From the NCBI GenBank assembly GCA_017457865.1, contig JAFTGN010000058.1, forward strand, positions 1 to 64,000: a DNA stretch of 64,000 nucleotides, read 5' to 3'. Positions 25,265-34,274 of the stretch are shown in pieces (within the stretch, counting starts at the first letter, position 1; each line of letters starts with the position of its first letter). The notes under the pieces were generated by a model that was not told the origin of the DNA, searched no databases, and saw only the letters and a program-made list of their open reading frames with translations. The DNA comes from Lachnospiraceae bacterium. Lineage in GTDB: Bacteria > Bacillota > Clostridia > Lachnospirales > Lachnospiraceae. The position numbers and the translations under genes were made by a program.

Positions 25265-25468
25265 AATTTTGAAGTTCTTTGAACAGACCAGAACACAGCC
25301 TGTCTATCAAAATTTTTTCATTTGAAAAACTCTGTGAAACGTCGGTACTTTGTTTTTCAAGCATCTGCGCTGAAAAACATTAGTACCGTTACGTGAAACC
25401 GAAGCGAAAGCGTGTTTTTCAAATAAAAATTTTGATAGAAAAGGCGTTCGGTGCCATACTTCGCAATT
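25265..25468. repeat. Long hairpin-forming intergenic repeat, second full copy
   Basis: The element fills the gap between aspS and guaA. It shares with 6970-7267 the arm TTTTTTCATTTGAAAAACTC (25311-25330), the GTGTTTTTCAAATAAAAATT arm and the end GGCGTTCGG. The centre is shorter: CGGTACTTTGTTTTTCA pairs with TGAAAAACATTAGTACCG. Ends AATTTTGAAGT and ACTTCGCAATT are an imperfect inverted pair. It probably folds into a stem of about 90 base pairs in RNA and could end aspS transcription. Confidence 0.75.
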
Positions 25469-25471
25469 TTC

Positions 25472-27268
25472 CTACGCTTCCTCTTCCTGGCTCACCACTG
25501 CAATGGAAAGCTCCTCTAACTGCTTCTCATCTACCAGTCCCGGTGCCTGTGTCATCAGACAGGAGGCATCCTTTACCTTCGGGAAGGCGATCACATCACG
25601 GATGGAGTCTACCTGTGCCATCAGCATCACCAGACGGTCCAGACCATATGCCAGACCACCGTGAGGCGGCACGCCATACTGGAAGGCATCTAACAGGAAA
25701 CCGAACCGCTCATGGGCAGATTCCTTAGTAAAGCCCAGTGCCTCAAACATCCGTTCCTGTACATCGCTCTGGTAAATACGGATGGAACCGCCGCCGATCT
25801 CATTTCCGTTTAAGGTAATGTCGTATGCCTTTGCACGGACACGACCGGGATCAGATTCCAGGTATGGCAGATCCTCTTCCATCGGCATGGTAAATGGATG
25901 GTGCATGGCCACAAAACGCTCCTCTTCCTCGGAATACTCTAAAAGCGGGAACTCAGTGATCCACAGGAACTTATATTCATCCTTCTTTAACAGGTCTAAC
26001 TGCTTTGCCAATTCCAGACGAAGGGCACCCAGTACATTCCATACCAGGCTCTTCTTATCTGCCGCAAAGAGCAACAGATCTCCCGGCTCTCCCTCTAACC
26101 GTGCCACGATGCCGTCTAATTCTTCCGGCTTCATAAACTTGGCAAAGGAAGACTTGTATGTGCCGTCTGCATTGATGGACAGATATGCCAGACCTTTTGC
26201 GCCGTAACCCTTTGCAAAGTCTACCAGTGCATCGATCTTCTTACGAGGCATTGCCCCCTGTCCCTTTGCATTGATACCACGGACAGTGCCGCCGTTTGCC
26301 AGCGCACCCTTGAATACCGCAAACTCACTGTCTGCCACCACATCGGAAATGTCCTTTAACTCCATGCCAAACCGCACATCCGGCTTATCAGAACCGAACC
26401 GATCCATAGCCTCCTGCCAGGTCATACGCTGGATTGGCAATGGCACATCCACGCCGATACACTCTTTGAACAGGAATGCCAGCATACGCTCATTGTAATC
26501 GATCACGTCATCAATGTCCACAAAAGACAGCTCCATGTCGATCTGGGTAAATTCCGGCTGACGGTCTGCACGCAGGTCCTCGTCACGGTAGCATCTTGCA
26601 ATCTGAAAATACCGGTCATACCCGGAGCACATGAGCAGCTGCTTGTACAGCTGTGGAGACTGGGGCAGTGCATAAAAACTGCCCGGATGCACACGGCTTG
26701 GCACCAGATAATCTCTGGCTCCCTCCGGTGTACTCTTACACAGGGTAGGGGTCTCGATTTCCAGAAAACCTTCTTCGCTGAGGAACTGACGCACCATTGT
26801 GGTCAGACGGCTGCGCAGCATCATATTTTTCTGTAACTCCGGACGGCGCAGGTCTAAGTAACGATACTTGAGACGCAGCTCATCCTTGGTGTTGATGCCA
26901 TCCTCTACCGGAAATGGCGGGGTGAGAGACTCAGACAGGATACGCAGTTCCTGTGCCTTGATCTCAATGTCACCAGTCAGCATGTTAGGGTTCACTGCCC
27001 CTTCTCTGGCAGCCACTTCTCCCACGATGGCAACCACATACTCACTGCGGAGGGTGCCTGCCTTGTCAAAATTCTCCTGACCGGCCTTGTCCACATCAAA
27101 TACCACCTGCAACAGACCGGAACGGTCACGCAGGTCAATGAAAATCAGACTGCCTAAATTTCTGCGCTTCTGCACCCATCCCATGACGGTGACAGTCTGG
27201 CCAATATTCTTGTTTGAAACTTCTGTACATCTATGGCTTCTTTTCAAGCCCTTCATAGATTCAGCCAT
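25472..27268 (-). CDS. aspS: Aspartate-tRNA ligase
   Basis: The class II synthetase of about 598 residues begins with the OB-fold anticodon domain (GQTVTVMGWVQKRRNLGSLIFIDLRD). Motif 2 follows (FQIARCYRDEDLRADRQPEF), then the bacterial GAD insertion, and motif 3 (GLAYGLDRLVMLMA) near the end. It charges tRNA-Asp in the cytoplasm. ATG at 27268 lies 8 bases after GGAGG; a frame extension to 27283 lacks a site. It lies downstream of hisS on the same strand, a common pairing in Firmicutes, but a 375-base gap with a large hairpin separates them. Confidence 0.97.
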   Translation of the reverse strand: MAESMKGLKRSHRCTEVSNKNIGQTVTVMGWVQKRRNLGSLIFIDLRDRSGLLQVVFDVDKAGQENFDKAGTLRSEYVVAIVGEVAAREGAVNPNMLTGDIEIKAQELRILSESLTPPFPVEDGINTKDELRLKYRYLDLRRPELQKNMMLRSRLTTMVRQFLSEEGFLEIETPTLCKSTPEGARDYLVPSRVHPGSFYALPQSPQLYKQLLMCSGYDRYFQIARCYRDEDLRADRQPEFTQIDMELSFVDIDDVIDYNERMLAFLFKECIGVDVPLPIQRMTWQEAMDRFGSDKPDVRFGMELKDISDVVADSEFAVFKGALANGGTVRGINAKGQGAMPRKKIDALVDFAKGYGAKGLAYLSINADGTYKSSFAKFMKPEELDGIVARLEGEPGDLLLFAADKKSLVWNVLGALRLELAKQLDLLKKDEYKFLWITEFPLLEYSEEEERFVAMHHPFTMPMEEDLPYLESDPGRVRAKAYDITLNGNEIGGGSIRIYQSDVQERMFEALGFTKESAHERFGFLLDAFQYGVPPHGGLAYGLDRLVMLMAQVDSIRDVIAFPKVKDASCLMTQAPGLVDEKQLEELSIAVVSQEEEA

Positions 27269-27336
27269 CTCTACGTCCTCCATACACTTTTACAGTACAG
27301 TGGGAAACTCCGTGATACACGCAACTCTCTGCACAT

Positions 27337-27601
27337 CAAACTTTATATTTGTGTATGCAAAACGCAGAAAGGTTTCGGTGTGCTGTCTACGTACACAATA
27401 TGACTTTTTCAGGCACGCTTTCGTCTTCGAATCATTCGTAAGAATGATTAAAACAGTAACGGATACTAACCTTTTTGTTCGCTATACGCTCCAAAAAGCA
27501 AGTACCGACGTTTTCAAGAGCCTGTAAAAGTCATATTTGCCTCCCTTGCCAGCACTGATGAAATTTTCTGAGCGTTTTGCAATTCAGCAAATATAAATTT
27601 G
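27337..27601. repeat. Large inverted repeat between hisS and aspS
   Basis: An outer arm at 27337-27370 (CAAACTTTATATTTG, later GCAAAACG and CAGAAA) is matched by its reverse complement at 27565-27601. An inner arm ATATGACTTTTTCAGGC (27398-27414) pairs with GCCTGTAAAAGTCATAT (27530-27546), and AATCATTC/GAATGATT forms a central hairpin. The block AAGTACCGACGTT at 27500 also occurs inverted in the repeat at 25338. No gene is seen in this 375-base gap. Confidence 0.7.
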
Positions 27602-27643
27602 GGTGCAGACGATTTGGTATCATCGTTTTCCATCTGTCTGCTC

Positions 27644-28903
27644 TTATTTCAGCGGATTTTTATAAAATTCTTTGAATTCCGTATACCCTTCTTCTGTCAG
27701 CTGGGTTTTCTGGAATTTTTTATTTTTATTCATCACGGATACCAGCACCTGTGTGCCTGCGGCTCTCTCTTCCTGTGCCTCTTTCAGCACTTCGCAGAGA
27801 CGGGACGGTTCCATGCCTTTTTCCACCAGATAGGCCACCTTGCCTGCGGCAGTGGGCACCTGATAATTCTGGTCTAACAGGATGGTGACGATTCGTTCAA
27901 AGCCGATGGAAAATCCACAGGCACAGGTCTGCATGCCGGTGAACTTGCCTACCATCTCATCATATCTGCCGCCTCCAGCTACAGAACCGGGGAATCCTTC
28001 CATCTCGATCTCGAAGATGGTACCGGTGTAATAGGACATACCACGCACCAGTGTAGGGTCAAATACCAGACGGAAAGAGGAGGAAGTGGTCTGCTCTACA
28101 CAGTCCATGATCTCCTTTAAGTTGGCAGCTGCATCGCCCTCGATCTGGTCGCCTAACTTCTCTCTGATGTAAGACACGCCATTGTCTGCCTGCTCCAGTT
28201 CGGTAAACAGGGCCAGATACTGCCCCACGGACGCTGCCTCAAAGCCTGCCTCCTGCAATTCAGAAGCCACACCGTCTAAACCGATCTTGTCCATCTTATC
28301 TAAGATGATGAACACTTCGTCAAACCGCTCTGCCGGGAAGCCACTGTACTGTGCCATAGCTTTCAGGATCCGTCGGTCATTGATGCGCACCGTAAAGCCG
28401 GAAAATCCCACCTTGCCAAGCAGTGTGGTGGTAGCAAGGATCAGCTCGATTTCCGCCATATTGCTGGGATCTCCTAAAATGTCAATGTCACACTGATAAA
28501 ACTGTCTGAATCTGCCCTTCTGTGGTCTGTCCGCACGCCAAACCGGTCCGATCTGCAATGCCTTGAAAGGCTTTGGCAGATTTGCCCCGTTATTAGCATA
28601 AAATCTGGACAACGGTACCGTCAGGTCGTAACGCAGACCGCTGTCTGTCAGGTCTGCCTCCCTCTGTGCAGTCTCCAAATTCAGCTTCTCTCCACGCTTC
28701 ATGATCTTGAAGATCAGCTTTTCATTCTCGCCGCCCTGCTTGTTGCTCAGATTGCCGATGTTCTCCACACAGGGAGTCTCAATTCTGGTAAATCCAAACC
28801 CCTTATAGGTCTCTGTGATCAGACCGATCACATAATCTCGAATCTGCATTTCTGCAGGCATAATGTCCTTCATACCGGTGACCGGCTTCTTCGTAAATGC
28901 CAT
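27644..28903 (-). CDS. hisS: Histidine-tRNA ligase
   Basis: The 419-residue class II synthetase begins with the usual PVTGMKDIMP. Motif 2 is QIGPVWRADRPQKGRFRQFYQCD near residue 113. The histidine-binding stretch LVRGMSYYTGTIFE appears near 264, and motif 3 (CACGFSIGFERIVTILL) near 310. The C-terminal anticodon domain is shorter than in many relatives but complete. The start follows GGAGAAGG. It charges tRNA-His, whose gene lies at 44278. Confidence 0.96.
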   Translation of the reverse strand: MAFTKKPVTGMKDIMPAEMQIRDYVIGLITETYKGFGFTRIETPCVENIGNLSNKQGGENEKLIFKIMKRGEKLNLETAQREADLTDSGLRYDLTVPLSRFYANNGANLPKPFKALQIGPVWRADRPQKGRFRQFYQCDIDILGDPSNMAEIELILATTTLLGKVGFSGFTVRINDRRILKAMAQYSGFPAERFDEVFIILDKMDKIGLDGVASELQEAGFEAASVGQYLALFTELEQADNGVSYIREKLGDQIEGDAAANLKEIMDCVEQTTSSSFRLVFDPTLVRGMSYYTGTIFEIEMEGFPGSVAGGGRYDEMVGKFTGMQTCACGFSIGFERIVTILLDQNYQVPTAAGKVAYLVEKGMEPSRLCEVLKEAQEERAAGTQVLVSVMNKNKKFQKTQLTEEGYTEFKEFYKNPLK

Positions 28904-29087
28904 ACGCCTTCTCCGTTCTCTTTCTTCTTATATTAAAGTGTGAAATACATCAGAATCTTTTATAACCATTCCGTACTTTCACAGCTGTAATCATTCACAG
29001 AATCTGATACATCACTTTCAATTTTTCATTATAAACAAAAAATATATAAAATGCAATGTAAACATTTCTTTTCAATTCTTTACATCT

Positions 29088-29417
29088 TTATATTTTTTCT
29101 TGTTCAGACAACCATAACAAAAAACTTTTTGCCATGCTTAATTGAGCTGGCGTCAAATTTTTTAATAGCGTTGCAGTGCTTTTCCAATCCTCATTCTCGC
29201 TCTGATAAGTACCGACTAAAAACGTATCCGGTGTTGTATCTAAGGCATTTGCCAAACGCATAATAACTTCAACTGAAGGAATGGAAATTCCCCGTTCAAT
29301 ATTAGACAAATATTTATAACCGATTTCTGCCCGTTCCTCCACCTCAGACTGCTTAAAGCCAAGCTTTCGCCTACGGTCAGCAATCCGTTTTCCAATTTTC
29401 ATATAGTCAATATCCAT
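29088..29417 (-). CDS. XRE family transcriptional regulator
   Basis: The 109-residue protein has a Cro/C1 helix-turn-helix near residues 7-62 (IADRRRKLGFKQSEVEERAEIGYKYLSNIERGI in outline). A short C-terminal helix pair (LTPAQLSMAKSFLLWL) probably serves dimerisation. A good AGGAG precedes the ATG. It is divergent from the zinc-ribbon genes starting at 29672. An inverted repeat overlaps their promoter, so it is a likely repressor of that operon and perhaps of itself. Confidence 0.85.
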   Translation of the reverse strand: MDIDYMKIGKRIADRRRKLGFKQSEVEERAEIGYKYLSNIERGISIPSVEVIMRLANALDTTPDTFLVGTYQSENEDWKSTATLLKNLTPAQLSMAKSFLLWLSEQEKI

Positions 29418-29484
29418 GTTGTAACTCCTGTTTTTATTTCATGATAGAAGTTTCATTTTCTATGTTAAACATACAAAAAGATGG

Positions 29485-29522
29485 ATATTCATCTTGACAT
29501 ATGAATATTCGAGTAATATAAT
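29485..29522 (+). promoter_or_regulatory. Near-perfect sigma-A promoter with overlapping operator-like repeat
   Basis: TTGACA at 29494-29499 is followed after 17 bases by TATAAT at 29517-29522, a full consensus. The arms ATATTCAT (29485-29492) and ATGAATAT (29501-29508) are a perfect inverted repeat spanning the -35 box. It is suited to a dimeric repressor, most likely the divergent XRE protein. Transcription would start near 29529 with a leader of about 140 bases. Confidence 0.8.
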
Positions 29523-29671
29523 GAAAATACGATTTATAATCGGAATTTAGGTAATCGTGAAACTTTTGCGTCAGAAAGCCAATGATTTATAATTTTTTTT
29601 ATAAGGAACCGTAATCTGTGCATTACTTCTAAAATTATCTAAAAATTTTAACCAGAAAAGGAGAAATGATT

Positions 29672-30190
29672 ATGAAATGCCTATTGTGCAATGCAGAAAT
29701 TGATGAGGGAACTTCTTTTTGTCCAAAATGTGGAAACAAGGTTGGATTAGAGTCTGCTCCTTCTTCAGAAGAAAGAAACTCCAGACAAAAGCTTGTTTTT
29801 ACAAAAGTAAAACAACTTGGAAGAATCTCATATAAAACTTTTTTAAGCACTGTAACAGTTTATGCATCTGAATTACAGATTTCTTTATCCACCAAAAAGA
29901 TATTCCGTAAGGAAAAGATTGTAGAAAAAAATATCCAGATTTCCGATATACAATCCATTCGAAAACATACTGTCATGGATTTTTGGGATACCCTTTATGC
30001 AATCTTTTTTGTCATATTAGGCTTTTTTTATCCATTATGGTTCCTTCCTGCGCTACTTTATTTATGGAGCGCATATGGAAAAGAAATCGAATTGACCCTT
30101 TCAAACTCTGAAAAGGTGAAAATTCCATATGAAGGTCGTGCATCAGAAAAAGTAGATGCGCTATTCTCTATTTGTGGCAAGAATCAGTAG
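29672..30190 (+). CDS. Zinc-ribbon membrane protein
   Basis: The 172-residue product begins MKCLLCNAEIDEGTSFCPKCG, a double-CxxC zinc ribbon. A PH-like beta region (VTVYASELQISLSTKKIFRKEKI) and one hydrophobic segment or hairpin (TLYAIFFVILGFFYPLWFLPALLYLW) follow near residues 110-135. The ATG at 29672 lies 8 bases from GGAG. It is the first gene of an operon of three. Function unknown; proteins of this kind are common in Clostridia and may act in membrane stress sensing. Confidence 0.7.
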   Translation: MKCLLCNAEIDEGTSFCPKCGNKVGLESAPSSEERNSRQKLVFTKVKQLGRISYKTFLSTVTVYASELQISLSTKKIFRKEKIVEKNIQISDIQSIRKHTVMDFWDTLYAIFFVILGFFYPLWFLPALLYLWSAYGKEIELTLSNSEKVKIPYEGRASEKVDALFSICGKNQ

Positions 30191-30203
30191 GAGGTTGCAT
30201 CAC

Positions 30204-31052
30204 ATGAAATGTATGAATTGTGGAGAAGATTCATCTCCTGATGCAAAATATTGTGAAAACTGCGGTCATATTCTTTTGCCAGATGACTTTACAGATCAAA
30301 CTGTCTCTAGAAGTACCGAATCTTCTCACTCAAATGAAGTCTATGGAAATGAAAACAACCAAACAATCACTCCTACTGAAATAAAAGAGATGGAAACCTC
30401 ACTAGAGAGAATCTTTCCACCAAACAAAGAAGAAGGAATACGAGAGCGTTGGGAACGTTGGAAGCAGATGCTAAATACAGCACCTGTCGTTTCTCCAGAT
30501 ACTGTTTGCCCTGTTTGTGAGCAGGATAATTGCACCATTTTTGTGAAAAGTATAACGGATGTGAAAAATCATGGATATCGTTGGGGATCTGGTCTATGTG
30601 GCATGTGTCTAATGGGACCATTTGGTTTACTTTGTGGATTATGTGGCACTGGATCGGAAATACACACAAAAGACGAAACATGGTGGATATGCCCCAGTTG
30701 TGGCAAAAAACATATTTCACAGCAAACAGCCCTTGAAAAAAGTGATTTACTAGTGTCATCTATATTCACTAGCTGTTTTGCCATTGGCTGTGTCTTATCT
30801 CTTTTGTATTATACACTTGATGTATATTTCATTTTGGGGTTGATTATTTTTATTTCAGGATTTGCAGTCCCCATTTCTTTCTGGGCAAACATGATTTCTA
30901 CACTTGACACCGAACTGGGATTTCCTGTAATTGATATTTTATCACCCGAACAAAAGAAATCCTGGGTGAAAAAATTTATTTTATCCATCGTTCTGGTTGT
31001 TGCAATACAGCACTGGGGATTGCCACTCCTATACTCATTATTAGGTGGTTAA
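30204..31052 (+). CDS. Zinc-ribbon protein with second Cys-rich region and membrane segments
   Basis: The 282-residue product starts MKCMNCGEDSSPDAKYCENCG, a zinc ribbon of the same type as its neighbour. A central region has CPVCEQDNC, CGMCLMG, LCGLCGTG and CPSCGKKH, so further metal sites are probable. Three hydrophobic segments lie in the C-terminal third. GGAGG precedes the ATG, and the gene follows the first zinc-ribbon gene by 13 bases. No known family is recognised beyond the ribbon. Confidence 0.65.
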   Translation: MKCMNCGEDSSPDAKYCENCGHILLPDDFTDQTVSRSTESSHSNEVYGNENNQTITPTEIKEMETSLERIFPPNKEEGIRERWERWKQMLNTAPVVSPDTVCPVCEQDNCTIFVKSITDVKNHGYRWGSGLCGMCLMGPFGLLCGLCGTGSEIHTKDETWWICPSCGKKHISQQTALEKSDLLVSSIFTSCFAIGCVLSLLYYTLDVYFILGLIIFISGFAVPISFWANMISTLDTELGFPVIDILSPEQKKSWVKKFILSIVLVVAIQHWGLPLLYSLLGG

Positions 31053-31409
31053 ATGAGCTTGCAAAAACTATATTCTATATGTATGTCGCTAGGTAAATGT
31101 ACCGGATGTCACCAACGTGCAGACCGAAGTTTTTTGATACACGGAAAACAATTCCCAGTTTGTGCCAGATGCAGCGGTGTTTTTTTAGGGCAACTAATTT
31201 CCCTTTTTACATTCCGATTTTACAGGTTGCCTTTGACTACTCTTATCTCATTTTGTTTTATTATGTTATTAGATTGGTTGATTCAATTTTGGGGAATTCG
31301 TGAGTCGCGTAATTGGCGTAGACTACTAACCGGTACTTTATGCGGATATGGATTTGGAAGTATACTATTACAAGCACTGTATCTTGCAAAGCACATATTC
31401 ACTTTATAA
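31053..31409 (+). CDS. DUF2085 membrane protein
   Basis: The 118-residue protein shows the DUF2085 signature: GKCTGCHQRADRSFLIHGKQFPVCARCSGVFLG near residues 14-46 in outline, with CHQ and CxRC. Two or three membrane segments and the final CGYGFGSILL stretch follow. Its ATG directly follows the stop of the preceding gene, so it is the last gene of the operon. Function unknown. Confidence 0.8.
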   Translation: MSLQKLYSICMSLGKCTGCHQRADRSFLIHGKQFPVCARCSGVFLGQLISLFTFRFYRLPLTTLISFCFIMLLDWLIQFWGIRESRNWRRLLTGTLCGYGFGSILLQALYLAKHIFTL

Positions 31410-31431
31410 AAATATAAGAGTGGATATACAG

Positions 31432-31486
31432 AATGGGTTGCTTTCCTGTTAAGATTTGTTAGCCGGAAAGCAACCCATTTTATTTT
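31432..31486. terminator. Bidirectional terminator between DUF2085 gene and P-type ATPase
   Basis: AATGGGTTGCTTTCC and GGAAAGCAACCCATT form perfect 15-base arms. They are followed by T-rich sequence on the plus strand and by AT-rich sequence on the minus strand. It separates two convergent units. Confidence 0.9.
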
Positions 31487-33354
31487 TATAGATGTTTCGT
31501 CCCCAGTGCTCTTGTGGCATTCAGCACTGCCAGCACCATCACACCTACATCCGCAAAAATGGCCGCCCACATTCCAGCCAGACCCAGAGCGCCCAGAATC
31601 AGGCAGGCCGCCTTCACAAACAACGCCCCTACGATGTTCTGGTATACAATGCCCAGTGTCTTTCTGGAAATCTTCATGGCCAGTGCGATCTTGGCAGGAT
31701 CATCATCCATCAGGACGATATCCGCTGCCTCAATGGCCGCATCGGAACCCATGGCGCCCATGGCAATGCCGATATCTGCTCTGGACAGTACCGGCGCATC
31801 ATTGATACCATCCCCTACAAAGGCAAGTTTCTCCTGCTCTTTCTTCGAAGCCAGCAACTGTTCTACCAGAGTGACCTTATCCCCCGGCAGCAGTTCACTA
31901 TGTACCTCATCCACACCCAACTCTGCGGCAACTGCCTCTGCGGTTTTCTTTCCGTCACCGGTCAGCATAATGACCTTTTGAATGCCTGCCTTCTTCAGCT
32001 CTCTTACAGCAGTTTTGGCAGTGGGTTTTACCGTATCTGCAATGAGAAGATATCCTTTGTATATACCATCTACTGCCACATGAATGATAGTACCCGGCTG
32101 ATCCGGCTCTGCCGGAGAGATGCCATACATGGCCATCAATTTCTGATTGCCTGCCGCTACTGCCTTACCATCCACCTGAGCAGTCACACCTTTTCCGCTG
32201 ATTTCCTCTACCTGACTGACACGATCCGTGTCAATGTCCTGTCCGTACGCCTCTTTCAGACTACGGCTGATGGGGTGATTGGAATAGCACTCTGCCAGTG
32301 CCGCCCATGTAAGCAGTTCCTGTTCTGTTCCGGCCACCGGACAGATCTGTGCCACCTCAAACACACCCCTGGTCAGTGTACCGGTCTTGTCACACACCAG
32401 ATAGCTGGTCTGGGCAAGGGCTTCCAGATAGTTGGAGCCTTTCACCAGAATGCCTCTGGCAGACGCACCGCCGATTCCGCCAAAGAAGCTGAGTGGAATA
32501 GAGATGACCAGCGCACAAGGACAGCTGATGACCAGGAAGGTCAGAGCTCGCTTCACCCACTGTCCTAAGAGCGGCGGCTGTCCCATCAGGAACAAAATCA
32601 GCGGGGGCAGTACAGCCAGTGCCAGTGCCCCAAAGCACACCGCCGGTGTATAATACCGTGCAAACTTGGTGATAAAATTCTCTGATCTGGACTTGCGCAT
32701 ACTGGATTCTTCCACTAACTCCAGTATCTTGGATACGGTAGAATCCTCAAAGGCTTTGGTGGTGCGGATTTTCAGCATACCGGACATGTTCACACATCCA
32801 CTGATCACTTCATCGGATTCTCTCACTTCTCTGGGCACGCTTTCTCCTGTCAGCGCACTGGTGTTAATGATGGAGGTTCCTTCTACCACAATCCCGTCAA
32901 TGGGGATCTTCTCTCCCGGCTGCACAATGATGATGCTGCCTTCCTCTACCTCGTCCGGATCTACCTGCTCCAAATGCCCGTCTGTTTCCATGTTGGCATA
33001 TTCCGGACAGATGTCCATCAGGGCAGTGATATTCTTCCGGCTCTTGCCCACCGCATAGCTCTGGAACAGCTCCCCGATCTGGTAAAACAGCATAACTGCC
33101 ACACCTTCTGTAAACTCTCCCAGACACATGGCACCAATGGTGGCAACTGCCATCAGGAAATTCTCATCAAACACTTCCCCATGAACAATGCCAAGCACTG
33201 CTTTCCGCAACACATCATAGCCTACGATCAGGTAGGGAATCAGATATAAGACAGACTTCACATACTGATTGGGAATCGGAAGCACTGCCAGTAGTACCAT
33301 ACAAATCGCCGCTGCAATGATGCGGTATAATGTCTTTTTCTGCTTTTTACTCAT
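31486..33354 (-). CDS. cadA: Zn/Cd/Pb-exporting P-type ATPase (CadA/ZntA type)
   Basis: The 622-residue pump uses ATP to export divalent soft metals across the membrane. The metal-transport motif CPCALVIS is seen near residue 280 and the phosphorylated Asp lies in DKTGTLT near 330. Further motifs are the hinge GDGINDAP, the actuator TGES, and DVGVMVLAVLNATR in the last membrane helix, the Zn/Cd-type signature. It lacks the usual N-terminal HMA domain, which is instead encoded by the separate gene upstream. AGGAGG precedes ATG 33354. It belongs to an operon with the HMA gene and ArsR. Confidence 0.93.
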   Translation of the reverse strand: MSKKQKKTLYRIIAAAICMVLLAVLPIPNQYVKSVLYLIPYLIVGYDVLRKAVLGIVHGEVFDENFLMAVATIGAMCLGEFTEGVAVMLFYQIGELFQSYAVGKSRKNITALMDICPEYANMETDGHLEQVDPDEVEEGSIIIVQPGEKIPIDGIVVEGTSIINTSALTGESVPREVRESDEVISGCVNMSGMLKIRTTKAFEDSTVSKILELVEESSMRKSRSENFITKFARYYTPAVCFGALALAVLPPLILFLMGQPPLLGQWVKRALTFLVISCPCALVISIPLSFFGGIGGASARGILVKGSNYLEALAQTSYLVCDKTGTLTRGVFEVAQICPVAGTEQELLTWAALAECYSNHPISRSLKEAYGQDIDTDRVSQVEEISGKGVTAQVDGKAVAAGNQKLMAMYGISPAEPDQPGTIIHVAVDGIYKGYLLIADTVKPTAKTAVRELKKAGIQKVIMLTGDGKKTAEAVAAELGVDEVHSELLPGDKVTLVEQLLASKKEQEKLAFVGDGINDAPVLSRADIGIAMGAMGSDAAIEAADIVLMDDDPAKIALAMKISRKTLGIVYQNIVGALFVKAACLILGALGLAGMWAAIFADVGVMVLAVLNATRALGTKHL

Positions 33355-33449
33355 ACTTCCTCCTGTGGTCATTGTTTCATCATAAACAGCGATGCCTGAA
33401 CAGAAAGACTTCCGTTCAGGCCACTGTATCCTGTTTTGTGATCAATCCA

Positions 33450-33668
33450 TTACAGGTAAATCTCACAGTCAGACTCTACCTTCTTGCAGGCTTTTACCAC
33501 CTCTGCCATCACTGCATCCACATCTGCGCCTTCCGCAAACTCTACCTTCATCTTCTGCGGCAGAAATGCAACAGATGCATCTACAACGCCTGCTACTTTC
33601 TTGGTCGCATCTTCCATCTTGCCGGCACACACTGCACAGTCTACTTCAATTTTATAAGTCTTCTTCAT
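33450..33668 (-). CDS. Stand-alone HMA metal-binding domain
   Basis: The 72-residue protein has the HMA fold with the metal site DCAVCAGKME near residues 9-18 (CxxC) and the pattern of two beta-alpha-beta units. It probably delivers Zn or Cd to the pump just downstream, which has no HMA domain of its own. ATG 33668 follows AGAGG by 6 bases. It is a split version of a CadA N-terminus. Confidence 0.9.
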   Translation of the reverse strand: MKKTYKIEVDCAVCAGKMEDATKKVAGVVDASVAFLPQKMKVEFAEGADVDAVMAEVVKACKKVESDCEIYL

Positions 33669-33812
33669 ATCCATCCTCTTTCCGAATGTGTCTGATCTGT
33701 AAAAGAGTTCTTTCACACTGCACATTCTATTTGATTATATTTATGTCAAAAATATCTCTTCGAAACCTTGTATTTCCGAAAACATACTTTCACATATCTG
33801 TTTGAAACACAC

Positions 33813-34154
33813 TTACTCTTCTATATGTTCCATGCCCATACCGATGATGGTACGCACATGATCATCTGCCAGAGAGTAAAAAATAATCTTCCCCTCTCTG
33901 CGAAACCGTACCAGCTTGGCATCCTTCAACACCCGCAGCTGGTGGCTCACGGAGGACTGGCTCAAATCCAGCAGCTGCGCCAGATCTCCCACACACAGTT
34001 CTGCTTCCCACAGTGCGTACAAAATCTTAATCCGGGTGGAATCCCCAAATACCTTGAACAAGTCTGCCAGTTCATACAGCACCTCATCCTCCGGCAGCTG
34101 TTCCAATACCTGCTCCACCAGACCTTCATGGGCTGCCAGATATTCTTCTGCCAT
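33813..34154 (-). CDS. ArsR/SmtB family metal sensor repressor
   Basis: The 113-residue protein has the winged helix ADLFKVFGDSTRIKILYAL, LCVGDLAQLLDLSQSSVSHQLRVLK. The last helix reads DDHVRTIIGMGMEHIEE. Its D-x-H and H-x-x-E spaced 11 residues apart match the alpha-5 Zn(II) site of SmtB (Asp104, His106, His117, Glu120). One Cys of the CadC alpha-3 site (LCV) remains. It probably releases its operator when Zn binds and so induces the pump. ATG at 34154 is 7 bases from GGAGG. Confidence 0.92.
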   Translation of the reverse strand: MAEEYLAAHEGLVEQVLEQLPEDEVLYELADLFKVFGDSTRIKILYALWEAELCVGDLAQLLDLSQSSVSHQLRVLKDAKLVRFRREGKIIFYSLADDHVRTIIGMGMEHIEE

Positions 34155-34178
34155 CACATCCCCTCCTCGTCCTGTTCC

Positions 34179-34243
34179 AAATCAACATATGATTAAATGT
34201 TCATATGTTGATTTCATCATATCACTTTACCTGCAAATGTCAA
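34179..34243 (-). promoter_or_regulatory. Promoter and operator of the metal-efflux operon
   Basis: On the minus strand TTGACA (34238-34243) and TATGAT (34216-34221) are 16 bases apart. Just downstream AAATCAACATATGA (34179-34192) and TCATATGTTGATTT (34201-34214) are perfect 14-base inverted arms around 8 bases. The core ATATGA..TCATAT matches ArsR/SmtB operators. The predicted transcription start falls inside the right arm, so binding would block initiation. Confidence 0.88.
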
Positions 34244-34274
34244 GCACTTTTTCTATTTTATATTCCAGACATCA

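Noticed and set aside
27452..27475. AATCATTC/GAATGATT hairpin as a separate terminator
   Set aside because: It lacks a T tract and lies at the centre of the larger inverted repeat between hisS and aspS, which explains it better.
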